Source: Hirudo medicinalis (Eukaryota; Annelida; Clitellata; Hirudinida; Hirudinidae). Taken from it: DNA of 64,000 bases. The stretch is taken from NCBI GenBank assembly GCA_011800805.1, contig MPNW01000057.1:348683-412682 (forward strand), read 5' to 3'. Position 1 is the first letter of the stretch. Each line of letters starts with the position of its first letter. Of the stretch, positions 53,179 to 64,000 are shown one piece after another. The position numbers and the translations under genes are program-made. The notes beneath the pieces are model-generated. The model ran no database searches. It had not been told where the DNA came from and worked only from the letters and a program-made list of their open reading frames with translations.

Positions 53179-53288
53179 GTAACCGACAGAAGCGGGATGT
53201 AGAGCGATGATAAAACTGAGAAATGCTGGTGGCGTGCCTGTTAATTGATGCGAATCAGTGTCGATTCTTTGAAGTTGGAGAGGATCAT

Positions 53289-53461
53289 TGGACGTCGACA
53301 CGAGTTCGACGATTAATGAAGTCCTCGTTGTAATCGAACTCTTCGAGGAGTGCAGCAGTGAAAACACTGCCTTCATTCGATGAGCAGAACTTTCTCGTAG
53401 ACGTGGTTGATGAGTCTGCTGTAAACTGCTGACATGCGACCAGAGATTCATCCTGTACAGC
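53289..53461 (-). CDS. Possible orphan terminal exon
   Basis: On the minus strand an acceptor TGTACAG at about 53462 is followed by a 56-codon frame, DESLVACQQFTADSSTTST, SNEGSVFTAALLEEFDYNED, ending FINRRTRVDVQ and TGA near 53289. Codon choice looks coding and differs from the satellite around it. A second open frame overlaps it. No upstream partner exon or family was found. Confidence 0.3.
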
Positions 53462-53656
53462 GATTTGATTTCAGAGGTTTCAGTTGTTTATCACTGCATT
53501 TATTCATCGCATCATTAACATGTTACTGACATGTTATTATAATTATTCATCACTAACATGTTACTACATCATAATATTGTTTGATAATAATATTAATTCA
53601 GAATTACGCTCATTAACCCCAACACTTATTCATCAGGGCGTCTTTATGGCAGCTGT

Positions 53657-53727
53657 GATGTTGTAAAGATGATGTTGTAAAGATGATGTTGTAAAGATGA
53701 TGTTGTAAAGATGATGTTGTAAAGACA
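53657..53727. repeat. 14-bp tandem repeat, five copies
   Basis: GATGTTGTAAAGAT repeated five times without error. Confidence 0.95.
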
Positions 53728-53809
53728 TTTTACAAACTCTTTGCCGACCAAATGATTCGTTCTTGTAAAATAAATTATTTCACAATGTTTTTTATGGTGA
53801 GCATGTTAC

Positions 53810-53828
53810 AATATTATTGTTATTAATA

Positions 53829-53887
<59 letters not shown>

Positions 53888-54178
53888 ATTATTGTTACAA
53901 TATTTTTGTTAACAACATTTTAACAATAGCATTTTAACATTTTAATAACAACAATATTGTAACAATAATATTAATGTTAATATTATTATTATTATTATTA
54001 ATATTATTATTATCAATATTATTATTATTAATATTATTGTTATAAATTATTGTTGTTATTAATATTAGTATTATTATTATTGTTACAATATTGTTGTTAT
54101 TAATATTATTGTTATTATTACTAATATTATTGTTACAATATTGTTGTTATTAATATTATTGTTACAATATTGTTATTA

Positions 54179-54213
<35 letters not shown>

Positions 54214-54340
54214 ATTATTATTATTATTATTATTACTATTGTTACAATATTATTGTTGTTATTAACATTATTATTATTATTGTTATTATTATTATTTTTA
54301 ATATTATTGTTATAATATTATTGTTATTAATAACAATTAA
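53810..54340. repeat. Long (ATT)n satellite with interspersed GTT and ACAATATT units
   Basis: About 530 bp of TTA/ATT repeats broken by TGTTACAATATT motifs that recur many times, so this is a higher-order array rather than one pure run. Confidence 0.92.
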
Positions 54341-54507
54341 CACATCACAATTCCTCGTGAAAGAACATGGTCGTCAGGATGTAAGGTGCATGGAAAACAA
54401 TTGTTTTGGAAGCCTCAGAAGAATTACGTGAATATGATCAAATTTAAAGATTCTCATTCATTCGTTCATTCATTCACTTATTCGTTCTATCGTTCATTCA
54501 TGTAATA

Positions 54508-54676
54508 ATGATGACGATGATGATGCTGATGATGCTGCTGCTACTGCTGCTGATGATGATGGTGATGATGATGATGATGACGACGATGATGACGATGATG
54601 ACTATGATGACTATGATGACTATGATGACGATGACGATGACGATGATGGCTATGATGACGACGACGATGATGATGG

Positions 54677-54718
<42 letters not shown>

Positions 54719-54780
54719 CGACTACGACGACGACGATGATGATGATGATGATGATGAGGAGGAGGAGGAGGAGGAGGAGG
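54508..54780. repeat. (GATGAT)n / (GAC)n compound microsatellite ending in (GAG)n
   Basis: About 270 bp of GAT, GAC and GCT triplets closing with GAGGAGGAG. Long Met- or Ile-run frames here are repeat artefacts. Confidence 0.93.
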
Positions 54781-55188
54781 TAATTATGACGATGGTAACA
54801 GTTGCGCAGGAGCAAACTTTCTCCTCCACGAGGAGCTGAAAAAAACCTGTCCAGTCTACCATTTCCTGCCAGTTTGAATTCCAGTCGGTGGATCAATTCC
54901 TTCGTGGAGTGTCACGCATGAATGACTCGAGTTGCGCAAATGTCACTGATCCCATTTCAACGTTGTGGATTAGATGTTTTGTTGTCGATAGATGAAGATA
55001 ATCGTTATGGTGATAAAGGGCATGATTATCATCTTAAGATGACGTTGGTGTTGATGATTATGATATTGTTGGTGATGGTGTTGACTTTAAACTTCAAGGA
55101 AGCACATCAGATCGGAAACAGATTTCTACGTGATTCCCTCATCATCACTGGCATCGATATCATCGCCATCGTCACCATCGCAGACGAA

Positions 55189-55235
55189 CGTCATCATCAT
55201 CACCACCACCACCATCATCATCATCACCATCATCG

Positions 55236-55300
<65 letters not shown>

Positions 55301-55337
55301 GACATCATCATCATCATCATCATCATCATCGACATCG
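55189..55337. repeat. (CAT)n microsatellite
   Basis: About 50 CAT/CAC/CGT triplets. It creates a long polyhistidine frame on the plus strand (54922-55422), which I do not accept as a gene. Confidence 0.93.
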
Positions 55338-55659
55338 TTATTGGTTTGCTTTCCTTCTCCAAGATGGCATAAAAATATTTGAATTTCACTCGTTTTCAGG
55401 CCTTAAAAGCATGATTTATTAACTGGGCTTCATCGTCAACATCGTTCGATCTTGATATTGGAAATTGTTTTTGAGCCTAATCATAACAAAATCACATTTC
55501 CATCCATCAATCCATCCATCCATTCCATCCACCCATCTCTCTGGAGCTTTCTCCGATTCACAATCCCAAATCGTAAACAATCTGTCACGTGATTATGATG
55601 TATGCACCACGCATTGCCATCCTAACAGCGCATGCACAACTCACTAACATGCTGAAAAG

Positions 55660-55712
55660 GGGAGGAAATCCTCTGAAATCCTCTGAAATTCTCTGAAATT
55701 CTCTGAAATTCG
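55660..55712. repeat. CTCTGAAATY tandem repeat, about four copies
   Basis: Units of about 11 bp (TCCTCTGAAA, then TTCTCTGAAA) repeated next to a short non-repetitive stretch. Confidence 0.85.
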
Positions 55713-55739
55713 AGCAACGAAAGCTTCTTAAGAGGCAGG

Positions 55740-55940
55740 TCAATTTGTCAAATTGATTTTCTTCAATTCAAAATGTTGGTCATCGTTGGAGTCCAGCGGA
55801 AGCAAATAATTCAATTCTCCTCCGCCATTTTTTCTTCCACACTTGGAATTGTTTCCGTGTCCATGGAAAGGAAGATTGTCGGTTGTTGTGGAGTTGGACT
55901 CGGGGGAAATGGAATAAGCACATGTTCCAACTGAAAAGCA
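55740..55940 (-). CDS. Possible orphan terminal exon of a secreted or membrane protein
   Basis: After an acceptor GCTTTTCAG at about 55936 the minus strand is open for some 65 codons: GTCAYSISPESNSTTTDNLP, HGHGNNSKCGRKNGGGELNY, ending ELKKINLTN and a stop at 55740. It holds three N-glycosylation sequons (NST, NNS, NLT), suggesting an extracellular part. Codon use looks coding. A candidate upstream piece near 56310-56215 (FNSTDALENVTNASSFDV) also has sequons but ends in a stop. No family recognised. Confidence 0.35.
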   Translation of the reverse strand, partial: CFSVGTCAYSISPESNSTTTDNLPFHGHGNNSKCGRKNGGGELNYLLPLDSNDDQHFELKKINLTN

Positions 55941-56433
55941 TGTCATCATCAAATGTCATCATCAGCGCGTTAATTCAACTTTCTGTCTGCAGAAGGTCAA
56001 TCGATGGAACTGTGCATCATTTAAAATTACAAGTAATTCGATTTTAATTGTTAAATTAACAATTAATTAACCGATTAACTGATTAATTCCGACTTATAAT
56101 TCCAATTTAACTTATTTTAATATCTTTCTGTTGTAAAATAACGAACAGAAGATGAAATAAATTTGAGAAGACAATGAAGCACGATTCTTTCGAACTCAGG
56201 AGCAGCATTTGCAAGGAATTCAACGTCCTTCCGTGGAAATGGAGAAAAATGTGCGAACGTCGAACGAACTCGCATTTGTGACATTCTCCAATGCATCGGT
56301 TGAATTGAAAGCATTTAATATTTCATTAATATTATCAATCAGTCTAATTTAAATATTAATCACTTATTTCATGATTTTCGACAAGAAATTCTCAAATTGA
56401 ATGAATAAGGTGCGAATTGAATTCGTATCATGA

Positions 56434-56479
<46 letters not shown>

Positions 56480-58300
56480 CGATTAATTATTTACAATTTT
56501 GAATTTCAAGCCTCAATCGTGAAACGAAAAGGTTTAATCTTCTTGTTTTTCTTGAGTTCAAAGGTCACGGATTGGTGTTTCGACCTGCGTTGAATTGATA
56601 CTTTTTATTACTTTTACACGGCTTGTATTCCTCGCCAATTGTTAACATGCTGAATAATAACATGGAAATATTAATTTATCAGTTTAACGTGGAATTTATT
56701 ACGTCCAACAACTTAAGAAGTTATGCATGAAAACATTTCCTAACACGACCTGCGAGAAGAATAATTGAATAAATGATCGACAAAATAAATGAATAAATGA
56801 ATAACTGAATAACTGAATAACTGAATAACTGAATATTTGTATAAATGATTATTCGATTAATTGCATAATTGATGTCGACTCTGATGAAACATTTCAATTC
56901 CACAAAGTTCAACAGAGAAACTGCGACCTTTCAAATTGTTCAAGGTCACATCAAGATGAGCTTCGGTTGAGTTTTGTTAATGAATTAAAACAAAATTAAA
57001 ATAAATGTATAAAAATAAATTACAAATAAATATATTAATAATCAATAAATAAGTACATTCTTAATTAATAAGGAACTAATTAATTAACATCGATAAAACA
57101 TTTAGAAATAAAACCTTAAATAACACGTAATTTCAAAGGTAATGAATGGATGAACGAACGAACGAACGAACGAACGAACGAACGAATGAATGAATGAATA
57201 TTTGGATGACTAATTAATACAACTAATTCGTTAAATAATTGAAAAGTATTGGTAAATATTTATTAACTCATTTGAGGATCAGCAATTTGTTGTTCAACGA
57301 TTAAATAAGTGACAAACGAATTAACATTCAATTGTCGACCATTTCATTCGATGCACGATGAACGTTTTCATGGAGGCTGAGTTTGTAATTAGGAATTACA
57401 TTTTACGAATTGTTTGTTGAGTGATAAATTGTTAAATGATTATAAATTATTAACAATTGATCTGTTGACGGGTATTTAATGTTATTCTGTTAATAAGCTG
57501 GTTGCTTATTTGTAGAAAGTTGTCATCGACGTAAAAACTGCCATTCTGAATTTTTGTAGAATGAATTTTTGGAATTTATAAAAAATCCAAGAAAAGGTGG
57601 AAAATTTGATATTCAGGAATAAAACAAGCCAGCCAGGTAAGTGGGTGTTCATTGAACGTGATGAATAAAAGCCTTTTATTGGCCCAACGAACAGGTAAGA
57701 ATTAAGTCTATCCAGGTAATGTATTGCAATTTCAGGTGTTTATTTCAAGAGGAGATTGCAAAAATCTATTAATAACAACACATTAGTAATATTAAGTGAT
57801 GTGAATTAATTCGGTTAAGTTGTTTATTATTATTTAAGAGTTACATAATTTGGTGGTTCAAAATCATTTAAGATTTGTTTACACGTTCATCGGATATTCA
57901 TTCTTATGGGTTGCCTTTTTCGGACAAATACATGTGTACATGTATATCCTGAAGCCTCTTCACTACGCTCAGAAAAGTTTCATTGAAATGTTCTGGTCCT
58001 CGCATATTTTCTTCAATTCCCGCCACCATTACATCCTCTGAGTTCATATCCACATTCATAATTCTTACAAATCATATATTTTAAATAAGTGAAATCAACT
58101 CATGTGGATTGTCAGACGTGCGTCTAATTTCTGTTGTTTGAACTGCTACTTTAAATTTGTGCACTTCTGATTGATTCCTTTTTTGACATTCGGCTTCAAA
58201 TTATTTCATTGGAACAGACAGCCCATCTGCGGGAGTACATCCCTTCGGGCTGTCCTTTTGTACATAAATGTAGCGATATAAAATGTACAATGTACAAAAT
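55941..58300. other. AT-rich spacer with short tandem repeats
   Basis: (ATT)n at 56436-56476, GAATAACT repeats at 56799-56835, GAACGAAC/GAATGAAT at 57151-57198. A minus-strand frame at 56314-56117 (EFLANAAPEFERIVLHCLLK) is open but unmatched. A plus frame at 57850-58041 is hydrophobic (FIGYSFLWVAFFGQIHVYMY) and unmatched. Nothing else seen. Confidence 0.5.
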
Positions 58301-58317
58301 ACAAGTTTTTTTTTTAA

Positions 58318-58404
58318 GAAACTGTACAATGTACAATGTACGATGTATAATGTACAATGTGCAATGTCTAATGTGCAATGCATAATGTACAATGCATAAT
58401 GACC
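58318..58404. repeat. 10-bp TGTACAATGY-type tandem repeat
   Basis: Nine or so diverged units such as TGTACAATGT, TGTATAATGT, TGTGCAATGT and TGCATAATGT. Confidence 0.88.
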
Positions 58405-58569
58405 ATGAAATATTAGATGAATTGTTGAATAAACTGGAGAACAAAATGTTTCAAATATTAATCAATTTGATTACAATCTTTATTTGAATCTGTTAAAAAT
58501 AAATATTATTAACATTATTATTATTAGTATTATTATATTATATTTTACATATTATTATTAATATTAATA

Positions 58570-58690
58570 TAAATTATTGTCAGAAATTTCGGGTCTCTAT
58601 GTTATGTCAATTTAGTAATGGAAAGGCATAAAAAAAATCATATTGTAATATTTTAATGTTTCAAAACCCAGGCGGGCCTCTGGATTCCCT
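58570..58690 (-). repeat. Dispersed repeat shared with 24530-24660
   Basis: The reverse complement (CCTGGGTTTTGAAACATTAA, TTTCCATTACTAAATTGACA, GACCCGAAATTTCTGACA) aligns with 24530-24660, where the same blocks occur in the same order. No coding capacity. Confidence 0.7.
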
Positions 58691-58699
58691 GGACTGCCC

Positions 58700-59285
58700 A
58701 TCTTGTTCCACTCCCCTCTCGCCGAACCTGGTTATTGTTTTAAAGACGATTTCCATCCAAGGATCATTGCAGTCATTCCAATTGAATATATATGAATATA
58801 TAGACCTTATTAGTGACAGTTATAAAAATAACATCATAATTTTTCGTAATTATATAATTATTTATATTAATAGCAATAATTCTTATGGTGATAATATTGT
58901 AATAACGACAGATATAATATTTCATTATTGGCAATAAACATTAACGGCTAACAACATTTTTACAGATTGTTATGACGGTTAAATGTTTGTGAATTTAGCA
59001 ACCAAAATATCTGATAAATTAAACAATTTCAATAAAAATGAAACAATAATAATGTGAATGTTGTGAATACTCAACAATGTGAATGTTGTGATAGTTTTAT
59101 TGATAATTAAGATAAATAAAACAAGTGGCAAAAGTGAAGGATTGACAGAAACGTGAAAAAAAGAATAAAACCATGTACATATTGATAACATCAGCTCTAA
59201 GGTGAGCAGATGTGTATCATGGTGTGGGAGTGTAATGTTAATATTGGTGTTATGATAATTTATTATTTTAATTGTTATTATTGTT
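58700..59285. other. AT-rich spacer, nothing recognised
   Basis: No gene or element recognised. Confidence 0.5.
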
Positions 59286-59289
59286 GTGA

Positions 59290-59299
59290 TAATTTATTA

Positions 59300-59337
<38 letters not shown>

Positions 59338-59530
59338 ATTATTATTATTATTATTATATTAGNATCACATCACATCACATCACATCACATCACATCACAT
59401 CACATCACATCACATCACATCACATCACATCACATCACATCACATCACATTACATTACATTACATCACATCACATTACATTACATTACATTATATTATAT
59501 TATATTATATTATATTATATTATATTATTT
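59290..59530. repeat. (ATT)n then (CACAT)n then (TATAT)n compound satellite with an N
   Basis: Three repeat types abut: ATT triplets to 59362, N at 59363, about 20 CACAT pentamers to about 59470, then TTACA and TATAT pentamers. The N may mark a collapsed or mis-joined array. Confidence 0.93.
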
Positions 59531-60129
59531 ATTAATTATTAATTAGCATTCATTGGTATCATACACTCTCTAAAATCTTTGAAACCCACGAAAAGCCCAA
59601 GACCCAGGATTATCCGTAAAATCTATAAGAATCATTTTTTTCTGTCAGACTGGAAAAGTTCTGTTTGCCCCGCAAAAGTGTCGAGAATTTATCTGAGAAG
59701 CACGATGGCCTAGGCCTCTGCATGATGGCAGCTCATCATCTTCCGAATGACAAGGCATTTCTTCAGCAACCCCACCAAGTCACAAACTCCTGACCTCCCT
59801 TGGTGTTTGATGTTATTTATGACCACAAAACTGAAGCCAATAAAGTAATACATTCTAATACCTAAATAACTTTTAACTGAATCATTTAAAACTGTGAACA
59901 TATTTTGTATGTCTTGATTAACTGCAAATGACTGTATTATATTATATTAACAAAAATTAACAAAGAATTATGATTATTATCTGAAAATTTTGTTAAACTT
60001 GTTTTTCACATTTAAAATGTGTTTAAATAATTTTCTTTTGATTGATTAATAATTATTTTGTTATTTGATTCATGAGAAAAAAAAATAGGCGAGAAATTCA
60101 TCATCAAAAACAAACGACAAGAAACTGAC

Positions 60130-60480
60130 AGCTGAAGTTCACAAATGCATTCAGTATAATTGATATAATTAATAATTAATATTAATTATTTTTAATTAAT
60201 TGATTAATAATAATGTATAATAACATATAATAATATTATTATAATAATTAATCACGTCACGTCACAATTATAATAATTAATTATTATAATAATATCATTG
60301 ATAATTATTATATTAATACCATTATAATATTATAATACTATATAAAATATTAATTATTATTAATATTATAATTATAATTATTATAATATGTATTTATTAT
60401 TATACTAAGTATTAATTAATTATAATAATTATTATATAGTAGTAGTATTATTAATTTAATAAATAATTTTAAATGAAATA
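60130..60480. repeat. AT-only, self-complementary stretch
   Basis: Almost pure A/T (AATTAATAATTAATATTAAT and similar) with many short palindromes, interrupted by CACGTCACGTCAC at about 60253-60265. It could extrude hairpins; no gene. Confidence 0.7.
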
Positions 60481-61500
60481 AAATAATCTTAGAGAAATGC
60501 TACTAGCTTTATTACCAATTTGGTATTAATGCTATTTGTTAATTAATATGGCTTGGTATTACAAACGCAAATTTAAATTTTATTTAAAGACACATTTGAG
60601 TAACGATAAATTTTTAAGGGAAGAATATTCTGCGGAGGTGAATGATGGAAAATTACCCAACAGCAATCCTTCTTTTACACCTGCTTCACGGGTTAATTAA
60701 AGTATTTTTCACAATTCCTCCTGAAATATATTTGCTTTCTGCGTCAATCATGTTCCGATGAAGAAACCATGTTGTTTTTTGTGCACAATTTTAAAACAAA
60801 TCACGATTTTTTACACTGATTTGAATTTAAGAAGCGTTTAAAAGTGACCTTATTAAAGACATTTCAAAATTGTATTGTTTAAATTTGACTGGTTGATGTT
60901 TCCCAAGAGAACTATTAATTGTTAATTGTTAACCTATATTTAAGATTTGATGGATAAGAGGGTATGTCAAAATATTCAGATAAACAATAAACAACTTTAA
61001 AATATAACATAATTTGATGGACCTATTAAAATTTATGGTATAATGGGCATAATAATAGTTATGAATGGTCCTTAACCTAATAAATACTTCAGTTGGATGG
61101 TTTTACGAATATTTCAAAGCTTAGAACATGACAAGAAATGGAAATATCTCAAAGCAAGTGCAGATCAATTTCTAGGCATCCCAAAGCAATTCCGAGTTGT
61201 CTGAAAATGTTAAGCATATTTTTCAAGAATTCCAAGTTTGAATGAACAAATAAGAACGAATTAACAATGTTAAGTAATTAATTAGTGAGTGGGAATTAAT
61301 TAATTAAGGTAATTCAACATAAACATCTGAGAAGTCCTGACATCGGGTGATTGAAATAAAACTGAATTATTCTTTATTATACCTTGGATGACTCCTGGCC
61401 TTCTCAATTCCTGCAAGAGAAAGAATGCTCTCTGCAGAACATTCCTCAGCTAATAATAAATCAGAGTTTTTATCTACAGAAATAAGTTGAAAATAATTAA
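60481..61500. other. AT-rich spacer, nothing recognised
   Basis: No gene or element recognised. Confidence 0.5.
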
Positions 61501-61514
61501 AGATGCAGCAATCA

Positions 61515-61880
61515 TCCATTGTTATTCATTTTCCTCTGCACCTGTTACTTTGGGCGTATCACAGGGTTCCTCTTCTATTCTTGGTTTACGCTAATGATTT
61601 CATTCTTCCGAAATTTTAAGTTTCTACTGTTTGCCGATGATACGAATGTATTATTGTGTGATGCAAATTATTTGTCACTCAATGTAAAAAAAAAAGTTTA
61701 TATGATATTCCACAATTCTAGGAAAAAGTTAGGCCTGGGTGACCTTTCTATACGTAATGCTGGTTCTCCCGTATCTCCTGTTGGCTTTTGAAGGTTCCCT
61801 CGGTCTTGTTGTGGATAAGCATCTCTCTTTCAAATTGCTTATTCATCATTTAATTAGTAAGATTTCAAGTTTATTGGCAT
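61515..61880 (+). mobile_element. LINE RT fragment
   Basis: The plus strand has a GITGFLFYSWFTLMISF-like remnant of the motif 4 region, then FLLFADDTNVLLCDANYLSL, the catalytic ADD box of a CR1/Jockey-type RT, with frame breaks after 61690. Short, inactive. Confidence 0.65.
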
Positions 61881-62009
61881 AATTTCACATGCATTACGCA
61901 TTACATACATACTATATGCATATATGCATACTATATTAATACAAAAGCAGCTATCACTTTGTCTACTCCCTTCTTTTCTCAACGTTCCGAGTGCTCCTGC
62001 GACTACCCG

Positions 62010-62690
62010 GATCTTGGTTTTCACTTGCGCTAAACATTAAACATCTGATTAATTTAAATCTCCAAATCCTTGTAATCGCTAATTTTATCAGTTTCTTTAA
62101 GCGCGATGTTTTTATCGTCAGGGACGGAAACATCAATTATCATACAAGAATTGGATTTTCTGTAGTGGATGACAATGTCAGGTCTGTTGGCTAAGATTTT
62201 TCTGTCAGAGATTAAAAGTCCCTTAACATGGCATTCTCGTTTATATTTACCACACTTCGGGGTGTGTGTTTATACCATTTGTTGGGAACTTCACAACTAC
62301 TACCCAAAGAACATAGCAGGCCACCAATATGTGTGTGCAAAAATTCAATTGATGCCAGCATCGCGCAACCTGCCGTTACGTGGCTTAAGGTTTCTTGGGC
62401 CTTGCCACATTCTCTGCAATTACCATCTATCTGCTTCTTTAAAACCTTATGTTGATGGTATCTTATATATATTATATTGATCGAGTTTTCAGTTTCTCCT
62501 TTGAGCCTTGCATTTCTTAACCAAGCACAGCTTGCTTCTTTGTCAACAAAAGGTTTTTCAAGGCTGCAAAAAAGTTGTCCATGCATTGGTTTCTCCCGCA
62601 GTTCTCTTATTCTATTCTTCTCTAAGATGTCCTTTAGCATCACTTTCGCTGGTGTCATTATGTTCCAAATACTAATAATGTAGATGTTAC
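62010..62690 (-). mobile_element. R4/Dong-like LINE fragment (zinc-knuckle and endonuclease region)
   Basis: The minus strand from 62658 reads KVMLKDILEKNRIRELREKP, MHGQLFCSLEKPFVDKEASC and then the knuckle CRECGKAQETLSHVTAGCAM with EFLHTHIGG. After frame breaks near 62210 come the endonuclease-region remnants and ISDYKDLEI (about 62085-62060). Same family as 20085-20425, opposite strand. Confidence 0.8.
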
Positions 62691-63045
62691 TAAATAAAAT
62701 CCTGGTTTAATATTATCTCTATTTATTTAAATGCAGAATTACGTTTCGTTCGACAGGTGGAACATCTTTCACCAGTTCGGGGCCTTGTGGAATGGATGAA
62801 ATCATCTTCCACAATTTCATTTTCAAAAAATTTAACAAAAAATGATTGATTAGTTTATTTCATTTTAACAACATGATTGGTTTATTTTGTTAAACAAAGA
62901 TCATTAACGAATCTCCTTTGTTATTTCGTTGGATTTTATATCAGTTTCTATGTTTTTAGATCGAGACATAAAATATTTAATTGAATAAATCTCTCTTATA
63001 TCCTATCAAAAATTATGAATTTTAAATTATTGAGTTCCGTTTGAC
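62691..63045. other. AT-rich spacer, nothing recognised
   Basis: No gene recognised. Confidence 0.5.
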
Positions 63046-63294
63046 TGACGTCACTAACCGGTGGTAGAGGCGACAAAATCATCAATGAGTTTAAATGTTC
63101 AAGAAATGTTCTGCAACTTTCTGAAAATCAAACAATGGAAAAAAAAGTTCACATGGAAGACCAACAAACTCACGGAGAAGGATCAACGAAAGTCTCATTC
63201 GGGAGGCTTAAAATGTCAGTCGGGCAGCTTCATTCGCACTGAAGTTGCATGCAATTCAACGGTGTCAAGGAATGGTGAAAATGCAAAATATTAA
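63046..63294 (+). CDS. Candidate short ORF (69 aa) behind a perfect CRE
   Basis: TGACGTCA, the palindromic cAMP response element, is at 63046-63053. ATG at 63085 begins MSLNVQEMFCNFLKIKQWKK and continues with a basic stretch (KTNKLTEKDQRKSHSGGLK) to TAA at 63294. It has no recognised match, no visible TATA box and no splice partner. It may be a chance frame. Confidence 0.25.
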
Positions 63295-63399
63295 AATATG
63301 AAGGGTTTCAGATTGTTCCACCTTTAATAATGACCTCGGACTACTCTACACTCAGAACGTCATTTGTTTTGCTTCACTGGTTTGTAAATATTAAAATAT

Positions 63400-63680
63400 G
63401 AAATCATAACTGCTGAAACTGAAGTCTTCGGTGCTCTAAGGTCTGTAGGCCAAGAATTTTAAGACGTGTCATGGAAATCGACATAGAGAAGGAATGGACT
63501 TTGTGAATCGTCTTTGAACTTTCACAAATTTGTCCATGAGGTACTGATAGCGGGATTCCATACCGCTAATTCGAGTAACGGCCGCCAGACATAGGTGCAG
63601 AATGCCTTGGCTAGGATCACCTCGTTACCAGAGGAGAAGGACTTGATAATAAGACGTGATATCGAAAGAATTTAAAAAAA
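63400..63680 (-). mobile_element. LINE RT thumb fragment
   Basis: The minus strand has GNEVILAKAFCTYVWRPLLE, AVWNPAISTSWTNL, KVQRRFTKSIPSL and RLKILGLQTLEHRRLQFQQL in adjoining frames, the usual end of a CR1/Jockey-type RT (RPLLEY, W.P, VQRRFTK, LGL.TLE.RR). Frame breaks show decay. Confidence 0.8.
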
Positions 63681-63779
63681 AAGAGTAGAGCTTCCTCCGT
63701 AAGCCACATGCAACGCACAACTCACACTTAAGGACTTTAAAATATGAAACCCAGAGTTTTTGATTTTTTCTTAATTATA

Positions 63780-64000
63780 AGGATGCACTTATTCCCCAAT
63801 AACCAATAATGTGACCCAAATATTTTTTGATATATTTGACCATTATACATTACAATCATATGCATGCCATGTTATAAATGTGCATTTATGTTTGAATTTT
63901 GAAGCTCTGTTTTTGTGTCTTTTTAAATTAATTGTTCCTTGTTGAATACAAGAGAGGAAGTGCATATTTTAACACAAGTTAACAACAATAGCGAGTAATA
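63780..64000 (-). repeat. Dispersed repeat, inverted copy of 3187-3540
   Basis: The reverse complement runs TATTACTCGCTATTGTTGTT through CAAAAACAGAGCTTCAAAAT to GGTTATTGGGGAATAAGT, matching 3187-3540 nearly base for base. It is truncated by the window end. Confidence 0.8.

Noticed and set aside
53062..53451. 129-codon minus-strand frame with repeated Trp-Met-Asp-Gly
   Set aside because: Its second half is the CATC/CTTC minisatellite; an overlapping frame with an acceptor is a better exon candidate.
54498..54896. Long minus-strand frame rich in Ile/Val, and the matching plus-strand Met-rich frame
   Set aside because: Both are translations of the (GAT)n satellite.
54922..55422. 166-codon frame with a long polyhistidine run
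   Set aside because: The run is the (CAT)n microsatellite in one frame; other frames are equally open and the flanks show no domain.
60130..60480. Replication origin or matrix attachment site in the AT-only stretch
   Set aside because: Base composition alone does not support a specific function.
1..64000. CRISPR arrays, rRNA genes, bacterial operons
   Set aside because: No spaced direct repeats with unique spacers, no rRNA core sequences, and the genes have spliceosomal introns.

Overview
The window is nuclear DNA from an AT-rich, intron-rich animal genome. The genes have short GT-AG introns, and orthologues of animal genes are present: a cilium/sperm protein DLEC1, a SPA17-like sperm protein, a dopamine/tyramine beta-hydroxylase, MAGOH, an RBM15/Spenito-type RNA-binding protein, CCDC137 and a Shaker-type potassium channel. 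Together with many LINE and Ty3/gypsy fragments, two tRNA-derived SINE types and dense microsatellites, this suggests an invertebrate bilaterian, probably one with flagellated sperm. I cannot fix the phylum. Family assignments rest on remembered protein family patterns, not on a database search. Exon boundaries were read from GT/AG sites and checked for reading-phase continuity.

Layout. 1-7459 (-): DLEC1, 3' end outside the window, with an L2/CR1-like LINE in an intron. 8030-10650 (-): decayed Ty3/gypsy element. 13463-15663 (+): RBM15-like gene with its coding sequence in one exon. 16227-19169 (-): SPA17-like gene. 19278-34993 (-): complete 12-exon DBH-type monooxygenase whose introns hold R4/Dong-like LINEs, hAT-like remnants, a TIR element, SINEs, an L2-like fragment and a promoter-like block on the opposite strand. 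36560-37750 (-): RTE-like LINE. 38176-38325 (+): possible small secreted peptide. 39096-39996 (+): MAGOH. 42350-43308 (+): C-type lectin-like protein. 43598-46391 (+): CCDC137. 46666-47318 (+): unrecognised, possibly broken gene. 50105-51706 (+): Kv channel. 52-61 kb: long belt of microsatellites with a few orphan exons. 61.5-64 kb: LINE remnants and a dispersed repeat that also occurs, inverted, near the left edge.

The genes do not form one pathway. Two are linked to cilia or sperm flagella (DLEC1, SPA17-like), two to neural function (DBH-type enzyme, Kv channel) and two or three to RNA or the nucleolus (RBM15-like, MAGOH, CCDC137). The most notable points are a Kv S4 helix lacking one arginine triplet, a SINE family that shares its 3' tail with the resident L2-like LINE, an R4/Dong-like LINE lying between (TAA)n tracts, and the 108-bp same-strand gap between DBH and the SPA17-like gene. 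Three exact 84-117 bp duplications around single N bases look like assembly joins, not biology.
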